A program made the position numbers and the translations under genes. Below the pieces are notes generated by a model. It saw only the letters and a program-made list of their open reading frames with translations. It was not told the origin of the DNA and made no database searches. This document shows positions 35,457 to 45,730 of a stretch of DNA of 64,000 nucleotides, in pieces. This stretch comes from Plantago ovata (lineage: Eukaryota > Streptophyta > Magnoliopsida > Lamiales > Plantaginaceae). The stretch is taken from positions 121,598,880 to 121,662,879 of the forward strand of contig CM051456.1 of NCBI GenBank assembly GCA_028274465.1. Direction: 5' to 3'. Within the stretch, counting starts at the first letter, position 1. Each line of letters begins with the position of its first letter.

Positions 35457-37185
35457 CTATTCATTTGTGTAAAACGATTCACCAAAGAGCTGGACATGGG
35501 GAAATGTTGATAATTTGCCTCTTCCATTACGAACATGAACTTTCTTCAGTTTTCCTCCATTCTTGAGCAAAAATACTGCGAGTGCAGAGTGAGTTGTAAA
35601 AAAGGGTAATCGAAATGTTACTTCTTCTAGGGCGTCTTTGATGCAGACTGGCACACACTTCACGGCATCATAATCATACTTGATCATATACTCGATCTTC
35701 TGAAAAGAAAAATACCATAGATTCACCAAAACTATACACAATCGAGAAAAAAGAAAGAAAAAAAAAAGGGCAAACAAAGAGGAAACGCAATTTGACATGT
35801 AGACATTGTAAAGGACCATCAACTCACCAAATCTATGTCAAGAAACTTCAGGAATGGCGCAACGCTCAGTAACTCGAGCTGTCCTTTAGGAGAAAAACCC
35901 GTATAATCATAATTCGTGACAACTGGTCGAGAAAAAAGAAAAACAATCATAAACATATATCAGTAATAATACTTCGACACTGAGAATTGGCATAATAAAA
36001 CCAAGTGAGTATGCATGAAACTAGAACAAACCTCTATTAAAGAACTCTTAGTCTTTAACTCCTTCAACATTGAGAATTCTTTCAACAGTTTTCTAGCATG
36101 TGTTCGAATCTTCACTGGATCACGAACACCAGAATACACCAGCTGTGCGCAAACAACACTTTGTCCTATAAAAATAATACTATCATCTGATCCACCACCA
36201 TTCTTGTATATAAACTCCACGAGGCTCGTGCTAAGAATCTTGATTGAACAGTCAATTTTAAAACTACTAGTGTAGTCCAGTTTAGTCAGAGAAGGAGCAT
36301 GGACTTCCACAATCTTTACATTGGAAAATTGGCAACTGCTCAGTACCAATGTTTCAAGAACCGGGAAAGATAATACTAGCAGATTATCGATACTGGAAGA
36401 CACATTAACGATACGAACATGGCATAGATTTAGCATTTTCAGGTTTGGAAAAGAGCAAGAGGTAGGAACTTTGAAAGTGCAGGGAATATCCAGTTCCAAT
36501 GTTCTCAATGACGTGTTATGGTACTGAAAACTGCGTGGTAAGATTATGCCAGCACGTTTATAAGATACTTTAAGATTCTCAACGTTTTTCACCAATGCAG
36601 CATTGATCCATGCAGTTAAGCGAGCTGGTTCATATCCGTACACACATGACATTGACAGAAAAAACTTTTTATACTCGGAGATAGAAGAAGTATCCGGTCA
36701 ACAAAGTTAACAAATCCCTCCCTAGTGCTCTTCTTTCTGAAGAACTTCTCACTTGTTTGTCCTTGATGGGAAACTCTATCATTGACATCGAAACTGTGGA
36801 TACAAGTCCATCTATACTCAGGGGCGGAGCTAGGGGGTGCCGGCTGGGGCGCCAGCCCCCCCCAATTTTTTTTCTTAGCTAACATTATTGGATTTTCAAT
36901 TTTTTTATAGGTAAATTTAACGATTTTTCAAGTTTTTGCCCCCCCCCCCCCCCCCCCCCCCCGAACTTAAAAAAGTTCTTATATATTGAATTTGCCCCCC
37001 CCCCCCCCCCCAATATCAATTCCCGGCTCTGCCCATGTATACTCCCAATCTCTCGACAAAACGCAGGTCCTTACAACATCTTTTGTGGGCATGAGCGACA
37101 AAATGTGACATATAACATCATAGGGTAAATCATTAATTCTATCTCCACTATTTTTAGATTTTTTCACCCTGCAGTTTGTCATCAT
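35457..37185 (-). pseudogene. F-box/LRR/FBD protein gene broken by a MITE and a frameshift
   Basis: Reverse-strand gene of the plant F-box/FBD/LRR family (SCF ubiquitin-ligase substrate receptors). The F-box lies at the start (DRINDLPYDVICHILSLMPT, TCVLSRDWEYTW). LRR-like repeats follow (LRTLELDIPC, FPNLKMLNLCHVRI, FPVLETLVLSSC), then a short exon (about 35829-35922, YDYTGFSPKGQLELLSVAPF) and an FBD exon (35457-35701, VTFRLPFFTTHSALAVFLLK). Introns at 35702-35828 and 35923-36031 have GT-AG borders. Two lesions: the 219-bp element at 36819-37037 sits in codon-equivalent Tyr-Arg after LSRDWEY, and a missing T in a run near 36660 splits SIKSF from FLSMSCVYGYEPARL. Without the insert the frame would read across correctly. 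The gene is dead as sequenced. Confidence 0.85.
36819..37037. mobile_element. hAT-like MITE with poly-C tracts inside the F-box/FBD gene
   Basis: The left end CAGGGGCGGAGC and the complement of the right end, CATGGGCAGAGC, match at 10 of 12 bases, the classic hAT MITE terminus. The 6-bp sequence TATACT abuts the element on both sides; the expected 8-bp duplication is not complete. The interior has C runs of 8 (36856-36863), 24 (36939-36962) and 17 (36995-37011). Confidence 0.8.
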
Positions 37186-37229
37186 GGTTCTGCAGTCCTG
37201 CGAATTTTTTTAACATAGCTTAATGAATT

Positions 37230-37410
37230 GGAGTTATAAGGTGGTCCAGTGGAAGGGAGTTGAGGTTGGTGAAGAAGAGGTGCAGGGTTCGATCCCAGCG
37301 GAGACGGATACATAAGGCGGTTTTAGGTGTGGAGATATAAAGTGGTTTCGAATGTTGTATAACAGTAGTATATGAGTAGTTGTAATATTTGTCGTTTAAA
37401 AAAAAAAAAA
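37230..37410 (+). mobile_element. tRNA-derived SINE with poly-A tail and 16-bp TSD
   Basis: A box TGGTCCAGTGG (near 37242) and B box GGTTCGATCCC (near 37288) match RNA polymerase III promoter consensus. The 181-bp unit ends in a run of 13 A. The 16-bp direct repeat catagcttaatgaatt flanks it (37214-37229 and 37411-37426), as expected for LINE-mediated insertion. It lies about 45 bp upstream of the F-box/FBD start codon. Confidence 0.92.
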
Positions 37411-37426
37411 CATAGCTTAATGAATT

Positions 37427-38196
37427 AGTAACTCTTTGCCACATGCATTAAAAATGAATACTACGATTAAAAACAGGCAAAAGAGAATAGGAAGATATGA
37501 TTAATGCAATGTAAATTGTAATACTCCACTCTATTTTTTTTAATACGTAACGATAAGGACATCTAAAATTCCTTAAGCACGTGAGATCTCATATCTGTTG
37601 AATACAACTTCACAACCGTAACGCACAAGAATAAAATTTAACCCTAAAATTTAACATACACATGTCGACGATGTATAATTGATAAACCATTACAATTAAA
37701 GTTGAATTCTAAAGCTGTACTTGCCTGAAAATAAAAAAGTGATGGATGATTCTAGCTTTTTGTCCTTCCTTACGTTTTTCTTTCTTCCCGGTACTATATA
37801 AACTGACCACAAACGACTGCCAATGTTTTCAACGTCCAACTTATATTTATGTAGGTGTTCTCTATATAATCTATTTTAATTAGAATTAGGAACAGAACGG
37901 GCTAGGTTTTAAAAGTTGTGTTGGGCTAATGGTTAATTAATTCTTTTTGTGGACTTGGCCCAACTCGTTCTAAATCGTTTATATTCGTCTTATTAATCTC
38001 GGTTACCATACTTGATGAATACCTACTCAAAAGTACTAACAACAACCCCCTCCACCCTATGCCAACGTACACACCTCAAAACTTTGTAAAGAACACTTTA
38101 ACAATTTTAAGTTTCTAGCAATAAAATGTAAAAGAACAATAATAGCTTCAAATAAACTTTTAAGTTCCTAGCAAGCTGCAAAAGAGATACTATATA
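37427..38196. other. Intergenic DNA, no gene seen
   Basis: AT-rich, no supportable coding frame or RNA gene. Confidence 0.4.
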
Positions 38197-38349
38197 CTCC
38201 CTCTCCCTCTGCCCGCTACAACCTAAAGTTTCATAATATAGTTTTATCAAATATTTTATCATCATAGTTTAAAAGTAATCGAGAGTCAAAGTTGAAAATT
38301 GTTGACCGAAAAAAGTCAAAATGGGTAATTTATAGAGGGACAGAGGGAG
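38197..38349. mobile_element. Stowaway-like MITE, 153 bp
   Basis: Ends CTCCCTCTCCCTCTGCCC and complement CTCCCTCTGTCCCTCTAT, flanked by TA. Short, non-coding. Confidence 0.8.
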
Positions 38350-40179
38350 TATACATTAGACATTAATAATTTGTAAACATCAAGCTCTAAATGTATAGCA
38401 AGTGTGACAATAATAGGTCCGAGATCGACCAACCCAAATCCAACAAACCAACACGACTGAAAGCGTCCAACACTTTGGACGTTAGAAAATATTACGTTTT
38501 ACAATAATTTCATTTTTTGTTGAATTATTGAACTGAAGACGAGTGAGATTAAAGTTGTGAGCCTGGATCAAATTTGATTTGATACGAGCCGGCCCGTGGT
38601 CATATTCGTGAGTCTGCTAGTTGAGGAACTGTTATTCGGTGGGCTAGGGTACGTGTTGTGTGTCTAAAATCAAAACCAAATGTACGTATGCGCGTGGGGT
38701 TCAATTTTAGTGCCTAAAGAGCAAAAGCGCACATTTGGTTTTGTTTTTCTTCATTATAACAATGCTGTGTCAAATTGTGTCTCTTGATACGTATATATAA
38801 CAAACAATTTAAAACTTTTATCAAAATATAGCTCTCTATCGAATTTTATCACGATAAAAATATTGGAAACACATTCTTGTATTATTACGGGCAAAAAATC
38901 TAGTTCGCCTTTGAAATGATATGCTGCCATCTTGGTTATAGATAAAAATTTGGCTTGACTTAATTGGCTTAATTCAATTCTTTTCGAATTCATTAAATTC
39001 AGCTCAGTTATGTTCAAATTTAATTAGTTGTATTTTATATTATAATTAAATTTAATTCAATTCAGTTCAATTCAATTATATTCAATAAAAATAACAATTT
39101 CTAACTAATTTGAATTTTGAATAATTTTAAACTAAGTCTCCAAAATTTTCATGCTCGTTACGTCCGATCAAGAATCTAATATATTCAAGAAAGCAGATTT
39201 GTTGAAATTAGCATTTTATCTGACCAGTCAACTAAATAGGCATATACTAGTATCTGATTGAGTTGGCAATATTTTATCATGTACAGTATAAGGCAATGTA
39301 ACTAAAAAGCTCGAATATTTATTTAGTCCATTATATTTATATATGTTCCGTACGTGTTGGACTGGTTTCTAATAGGCTCGCTCGATCGCTGGGAATTTGC
39401 CCCGATCGATACGTACATTTATGGTCTTGGTAGTAGCTATAGCTAGGTATAGAAATTACTACTAGAATTTAAGTCACACGCGTTAGTCACATTTATGATA
39501 CACCATATGTTCTTCTCGTCAATAATTTGTACTTTTGTTATGGTCTATTTAATAAAAATTCTCCAATACTTAATTGATTTTGCGTAATGTTAATCAAATA
39601 ATATGTTTCACACATTTTATATGGTCTTCTCGTAAACCACTGTTGTATTTTGAATGCAATTTTGTCCTATATTATTTACATAGTTTGTTAGTAGTTAACC
39701 ATTTAAAATATCACATTTGCTAAAGCTGACATGTAATTTATGTGTTATACTGAATAGAATAGAAATATAGATAAGTTCATCTACAATCAAAATCTTTACG
39801 ACAGTCGCCTTCTCTTTCTTTGGTTAGCTCTCATTCGAGACTCAATCTTCTCCTCCAATTTCAAGAATTGAGTTGGCGAAAACGCCATGTTAGGAACGTG
39901 AAACTTGGAAACTCGTGTCGGGCCAATGCCAAGTTGGACGTCATGAAATCCAAACCCGTAAAAATCCGATCCGTAGCCAGCTCTAGATTTAGTTGTAATT
40001 TGGAGACCCAAATCATACGGGGTGGACCCTGAAAAATAGGAGTTCATATGCTAATTACACATTAATATAAGGGTAAGGCTTGCAATTTACATCGATCACT
40101 GAAATCAATCATAAACTTGAAAGGCTATTGTTGTCCAGTTATATGCTTCCGCTGAGATTTTCCTGCAGCCAGATGAAAA
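38350..40179. other. Intergenic DNA with one unrecognised open frame
   Basis: No gene family recognised. A reverse-strand frame at 39796-40047 reads AGYGSDFYGFGFHDVQLGIG and RANQRKRRRLS; the composition is protein-like and it may be an exon fragment of an unknown or decayed gene. An imperfect inverted repeat of about 15 bp (caaaaccaaatgt / acatttggttttg) spans 38672-38745. Confidence 0.35.
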
Positions 40180-40560
40180 AGCCATTCGTTTCCGGTAAGT
40201 TTATTTCTGCAATTTATATCATCTCCGTACATTTACAGTTTGTCATTCTGGTTGCATATTAATTTGGCTTTAGTTTGATTTATTTTGGGCCCATTACCAT
40301 TTTTGCACACAAGGTGTTTGATGTTTTGACGCTACCAGTATTTTTTCTGAATAACAGTGTTGGATTTTGTACTAGTTTGTAATGGTGTACGTCGATAGGG
40401 AATGTGAAACCAAACACCCCGTCCCAATTAACGTACCCAAACGTTTATATATATTTAGAATCAAACAATCCCATAATAGTTGGATTTTGCTGCGGGATAT
40501 GATATGATGCCACTCATGCTAAACGGAATAGGTCTGTTCTTTAGCAATTATGAACTGTAC
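40180..40560 (+). repeat. Upstream duplicon shared with 57490-57960
   Basis: Landmarks such as ggttgcatattaatttggct, caaggtgtttgatgttttga, gtgtacgtcgatagggaatg and ggattttgctgcggg recur in order near 57530-57950. It lies 330 bp upstream of the 40.9 kb F-box gene, so the duplication included promoter and gene; the second gene copy is now a remnant at 58.1 kb. Confidence 0.88.
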
Positions 40561-40885
40561 TATGCAAAGATCCAATATTATTTTCCTCAATGTAACTCTG
40601 TGTAGGTTACTTATTTAACATGACTATACCTAATTCTTTTGAATAAGTCTAATTTTTTTTTTAATTTTTAATGTTATCATAGCTTATAATTATAAAGTAG
40701 AACTTCACTGTCAGGGAAACTTCCTCCAGAACTGATCAGAAGACCATTTCAACTACAAATCTTCCAAAGCACAAAACACATTTTCAAGCATATACTAATA
40801 TAAATCTTACTTCCATCACAAGCTGTTGTAGTATAATAACAGGATAAGAGTGTCAAGACAATTCCCCATTACGCCTTTGATTCTC

Positions 40886-42046
40886 ATGAATTCTAAGATG
40901 AATAATCCATCTTTTCTCCTTAATCTACCCTCTGAAATCACTACTGATATCCTTTTAAGACTTCCAATCCGAACCATTGCGACTTGCAAATGCGTTTGCA
41001 CTAAATGGCTCAAGCTAGTCGCAAATCCAGAATTTGCCAAATCCCATCTTTTCAAATCATCTCCTGGCCTAATTGTAACTCAAGTTGGTGAACCTCCTGG
41101 CAGGATTGTCGAATTCGATGATGCTACACTTCACTTTAAACCTGTCATGAAATTCAACCCCAACATCTTAACATCAAGCTGCTGGATTGAATGCTCTGTT
41201 GATGGATTGCTATGCTTGAGAGACCCAAACCACGAAAACAAAGTTGATGCTCTTTACATATGTAATCCAATCACGCAGGAGTATATCCCTCTACCAAGAC
41301 TCGAGGGCAACGTTCCTGGTTATCCAAACACGGTCACTTATGGAATTGGGATCAGCGCGTTAACATGCCAATACAAAGTGGTAAGGATTTTCCACGAGCG
41401 TGTGTATGGAAGGGAATCACGCTTAAAGCGTTTGAAGCTCGAGTGTATGATTTACACTCTTGGAACAGGTTTATGGAGAAATGTGGAGCCGAACATGGTG
41501 TTTGAATACTCCATGAGGCCTTCTAATGCAGCGTTTTTGAACGGGAATCTTCACTGGACAGTTGAAGATGATAAAGGATCTTGCCTGATTTCGTGTTTGG
41601 ATCTTGAAACAGAAATGTTTAAACCATTCCCACCTCCGTTAACAATCCCATTTCTTACAAGCTCGAGTCTGACAGTGGTTAGGGGATGTTTATGCATTTG
41701 TGACTATTGCGACGATGAAGAGATTGATATATGGATAATGAAGGAATACGGGGTCGAGGAATCTTGGACGAAAGAGTATGTGATCAACAAGTACCCTGAT
41801 CTTGGTGGGATATCGTACGAATCTGTTTACTTTCTTAATGTTTTTAAAGACGGTGAAATCTTGATGCTGTGGCAGGGCCATTGCCTGTTCTATCACTGCC
41901 AGAAGACTGACAGTAATCCAGAAATTGATTTGTTTGAGCGGGATCAAAATCTTGATTGTGCTTCTGGTATCGACGCTCTGCTATACACTCCAAGCTTTGT
42001 TTCACTTAGAAGGTTTGCCCTGGAGAATAGTATAAGATTGTCCTAA
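40886..42046 (+). CDS. F-box protein with FBA (F-box associated interaction) domain
   Basis: Intronless 386-aa F-box protein, expected to bind SKP1 through its N-terminal F-box and present substrates to an SCF ubiquitin ligase. I choose the ATG at 40886 (MNSKMNNPSF) because the upstream extension begins only with GTG and the paralogs start at the equivalent MNPTMNNPSF and MNNQAF. F-box about residues 8-50 (LPSEITTDILLRLPIRTIAT, CKCVCTKWLKLV). FBA-type region follows: GLLCLRD, ALYICNPITQEYIPLP, TVTYGIGISALTCQYKVVRI, YTLGTGLWRNVEP, NGNLHWTVED, IWIMKEYGVEESWTKEYVI, DGEILMLW and TPSFVSLRRFALEN. All family landmarks are intact. Nothing indicates the substrate. Confidence 0.94.
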   Translation: MNSKMNNPSFLLNLPSEITTDILLRLPIRTIATCKCVCTKWLKLVANPEFAKSHLFKSSPGLIVTQVGEPPGRIVEFDDATLHFKPVMKFNPNILTSSCWIECSVDGLLCLRDPNHENKVDALYICNPITQEYIPLPRLEGNVPGYPNTVTYGIGISALTCQYKVVRIFHERVYGRESRLKRLKLECMIYTLGTGLWRNVEPNMVFEYSMRPSNAAFLNGNLHWTVEDDKGSCLISCLDLETEMFKPFPPPLTIPFLTSSSLTVVRGCLCICDYCDDEEIDIWIMKEYGVEESWTKEYVINKYPDLGGISYESVYFLNVFKDGEILMLWQGHCLFYHCQKTDSNPEIDLFERDQNLDCASGIDALLYTPSFVSLRRFALENSIRLS

Positions 42047-42500
42047 TCAATGTAGAAATGCATTTCTGAGCAATTTCTAGATAAATGTGTTGTAGTTCTG
42101 TTCTGAGTTCCGACTTTGTTATTCTAGTTTTCTTCTTCGTGATCATCTATCTTTTTGACACTATCCGCTGCAACAAGAAACCTCTTGCGGTGTGTCAGCT
42201 TAGCAATAAGCACCTATATTTGTACAAGAACTGTCTTGTTGTCAAGACTCAAGACCTCAAAGGCCTGATTACTGTTTCACTTAGAAGGTTTGCCCTAATC
42301 AACGTAGAAATGCATTTCTGAGCAATTTTCAGATAAATGTGTTGTCGTTCTGTTCTGAGTTCCGACTTTGTTATTCTAGTTTTTTGCTTTGTGTTCATCT
42401 ATGTTTTTGATACTATCAGCTGCAACAAGAGTAGAGTCCGACTCTTTCACAAACCTCTTGCAGCGTCTCAGCTTGCCAATTAAGCTATATTGCTTAACAT
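42000..42500 (+). repeat. Tandem duplication of the F-box gene 3' end and 3' UTR
   Basis: The sequence from ttcacttagaaggtttgccc (42001) through the 3' UTR recurs about 270 bp downstream (42270 onward) with the same order of landmarks (gaaatgcatttctgagcaat, gttctgagttccgactttgt, tcagctgcaacaagag). A third, related copy lies at 60510-60690, upstream of the reverse-strand F-box gene. Confidence 0.85.
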
Positions 42501-42842
42501 TGCACTTAAACTTGTGACTTTCATTCCCTGCTGTTGCCTAAATCGCTCTGCTTCAACAATTCAGTCAGTGTAACTTGACTTTTTGTTTGAATCTAAGGCA
42601 ACTTGGAAGCTGTCTTGACATTTCATTCCTCAAAAGTAGGTGTGAAAATCGCACAAGTGTAACTACAAGTGATCAAGATATGCACAAGACACTGTATGAA
42701 CATATTTATTTCTTTCCCAGAAACAGACAGTTTCCGGTGATTGTCAAAAGATTGAAGATATAATGGCCGAAGCCTATTTACAATCTATATATCCACCAAT
42801 ACAAGGCTCACAGAAACTTGAAAATGATGGAAAGTAACGATG

Positions 42843-44304
42843 TTAAATTCCAGTAGCAGGGGCCCTCAATAGTGGCTGCAGAGCCTTCACAACAATCGAC
42901 ATATCGGGCCTAAATTCAGCTTCATACTGCACACATAGTGCTGCAACCTGCGCCAACTGAATTACCAAAATATATAAATCACCATTTCAAAATAGTTTCT
43001 TCATTTCATTTATTACCATATATACTTATATATATCGAGAGATACCTTGGCAGCGGCCTTTGACGGATACTTTCCCATGAGCTTCGGATCAACACAATTC
43101 TTGACTTTGTCCTCACTCAGTTGTGGATTAGCCTAATAGCAGATGATAATAGATTGTAAGGAACAAAATGATTGATGGTATCTCATGGCGACGTAGATTT
43201 TATCTGTTCTTATTCCAATATCCTTTGCTATACCATAATCAAAGAAAATACACAATAAAAAGATGAAGCAGACAATATATTGAGGCTCACCCAAATAACA
43301 AGATTCTGCTGTCCTCTAGGCAAGGTATAATCAAAAGACTTCCTTCCAGTCAGAATCTCAAGTAAAACAACTCCAAAACTATAAACATAAGTCCATTGTC
43401 CGGTCTTAGCAAATCTGCATAGCATAGCAAATCAGTTCAAGTCATATATAATCACATTGTCTAATATATTGATAGTATAGCTTTATGAGCCAATCAGACG
43501 AGTCATATACAATGAATTAAGTGAAAAGAAATTACTTTGGTACATGATTTAGTGAGTAATAGAGATGATCCGGGTTGATGTAGCCAAAGGGATCTTTAGT
43601 TGAAAGATTAATGTCTGCAATCTTGGCTTTGAAGCCATTGAATACAAGTACATTGCTAGATCTGATATCTTTGTGAATAGCTCCATTCTCATGCAAATAT
43701 TCGAGTCCCCTTGCAGCGTCTATGGCAATTCTTACCCGTTGCATCCAGCCAAGGACATCGCCAGTCTGCCACCCTGTTCACTTTTCCTTGGTGAACACAA
43801 CTATATAAACATGATAAGAAGAACATAGAGCATAACAAAAATTCTTAGAAGGCTAACTGATAGTACGTACCGTGCAAAATGTTATGCAGAGTTCCCATCG
43901 TTGCAAACTCGTAAGCTAAGATGCGGCGATCGTTTTCCATGGAGTAACCAAGAAATTCAACGACATTTTCATGCTTAAACCTTGACACTGTAATAACCTA
44001 TCCAGATTTAATGGCATGCTGCCAATTAATGTGATGCAAAACCGGTAATAATTAGGAGCTGTGAATTTCAGGAATGTCATGAAAGTACCTTTTTCAGAAA
44101 CTCATCATCTGAATCAGATTCAGAAGACGCATCATCAAAGATCTTAAGAGCAATGTCCTTCCCATTACTTAACTGTGCAAAGTACACTTTTGCATAAAAA
44201 CCTCTGGCTATTATTTCCAACTGTCCACAGGTGTCTGTCAATTCATTAAAAGGCGAGGCATACACATCTACGGTAGGTATTTCTCTCTTAACTTCGAGCT
44301 CCAT
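42843..44304 (-). pseudogene. PTI1-like protein kinase relic with altered kinase motifs
   Basis: Reverse-strand gene resembling the PTI1-like cytoplasmic serine/threonine kinases that act downstream of Pto/OXI1-type signalling. Exons seen by homology: 44094-44304, about 43897-43995, 43549-43770, 43289-43420, 43046-43132 and 42843-42947 ([12 protein letters not shown]...[15 protein letters not shown]). It preserves the family tail and [10 protein letters not shown]. Departures from a working kinase: the glycine loop reads ARGFYAKVYF, the activation-loop DF(G/D) is DIN (KIADINLS), the catalytic loop is [11 protein letters not shown], the FGYHAPEY element is FGYINPDH, and the [16 protein letters not shown] block lacks about three residues before it. 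The ATP lysine (IALKIF) and catalytic Asp remain. It could be a pseudokinase or a decaying gene. Possible N-terminal exons occur upstream (44900-45720), but a start there is not certain. Confidence 0.72.
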
Positions 44305-45730
44305 AGGTGCTGAGTAGCCACTTTGAATCTCTTAATTGTAAATATGTTTTGGAAGGAAGATATCAAGTCATATAAAAGTAATATTATTGCGTAACCTTAA
44401 AAAAATATACTTCTATGCAGCAGATATTAATTTACTAATGAACATTTTCTGTAACACTAGTATAGTATCATATTGATTCATGGAAGGGAGGAACAAGGAC
44501 TAGCTGCAAGTAATCTCAATCTCACACTCATAATCACTAGAAGAACAGTAACTCATTCACAAGCAAAGCTAAGCTACCAAAATGAACTCACACCACCAGG
44601 ATCCCCCATCTCACCACCACCTCCCACGCATATACAAGCAGAAGTGTTGAAATAGAAACAAAGATTAGAGCCTTTTTCTCAGATGAAGAGACTAATTGCA
44701 ATGTGTTTGTGAAAAACTTGATCTCCCATTGTCATACTATTATGTTTCGCAGAGATATTTAGTAATGTTATTAATCATGGCAATTAGTCTCTTCATCTGA
44801 GAAAATAACGCAATGGCCTCATGTGTGATATTGGCTTTTTAGATACTTTCTGATATTCATCAGAGGGTACATGCATACAGGATAATGTAACTAATAAATT
44901 CACTAACCAGGTGCATTGGTACCCTGAGGAAGATTGTGTATTTGACGCTTTCTCATCATAGGAGTAACGAACCGACGAGCTGCTCTAAATATTTTGTCAA
45001 CTGCAGTAGTGTTTATGTATTGCAAAGTTAATAATATCAAAAGATGGCAGTTTCAAATTCTACACTATTCTTTAAGACATAGACTTACACCGAGAGCCGA
45101 ATGGCATCTTTGGTGCCTTGGGAACATGATGGAAAAGTCTATTGGCAGAACTGAGCAACATAAATTTAAAGTCTTGGAGTTAGAAGGTGAGCTGTGTCAA
45201 GTAGACTGTATAGTGAGAAGGAAGAAACAGGACTAGCTAATTATAACCTGGTAGTGACAAAAGACTGCGAGTTTCCATCCTGTCGAGCTTGTTCATTGAG
45301 CTGGTCCGGTGAAGAAAGATCACTGTACAATTGAGAGTATCAATGACAATAACAAACATATAGTATGCATTTTGAAGACGACTAAGCATCAAGTCAAACA
45401 TTGAAGTATGGAACATCTAAAACAGCCAAAGCAGATGGTCCTAATTAAGATCTCTTTGATTCGTATGAAGAAATCTGAACACAACCTAACTGATGAATTT
45501 AATGAATCCAACTGAGCAAATCATATCTGAACGAACTGACTTGGTTTAATTTATCAGACAAATCAAAGAGTGCCTAATATCTACAACTCCCGTAGTCCCA
45601 TGGTAAACAATTTATACGCATCATATAAACAGAAAATTCTCTGATACGGAAACTTACAAAGAAAATCTCTGACTAGAGCGAGAAGGGGCAGTATCAGAGG
45701 AGGACACAGAGCTTAATGAGTCACAACGGC
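44305..45730 (-). other. Upstream of the PTI1-like relic; possible N-terminal exons and a hairpin
   Basis: On the reverse strand, frames with splice-compatible ends read MMRKRQIHNLPQGTNAPG near 44910, NEQARQDGNSQSFVTT near 45260 and YDTLCRCDSLSSVSSSD near 45710. These may be N-terminal exons of the kinase gene or of a neighbour. I cannot fix a start codon. The 25-bp inverted repeat at 44676-44802 lies here. Confidence 0.35.
44676..44802. repeat. Perfect 25-bp inverted repeat, about 80-nt spacer
   Basis: Arms tttctcagatgaagagacta... (44676-44700) and ...tagtctcttcatctgagaaa (near 44778-44802) are exact complements over about 25 bp. The spacer is about 80 nt and shows no gene. It could be a remnant foldback element or a small-RNA-producing hairpin. 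Confidence 0.85.

Noticed and set aside
37242..37300. A possible tRNA gene (A and B boxes)
   Set aside because: No cloverleaf acceptor stem; the poly-A tail and target duplication show it is a SINE.
38672..38745. Short inverted repeat caaaaccaaatgt
   Set aside because: Only about 13-15 bp with a 45-nt spacer; too weak to call an element or small-RNA precursor.
40850..40885. N-terminal extension of the 40.9 kb F-box protein
   Set aside because: It starts only at GTG; the ATG at 40886 aligns with the starts of the paralogs.
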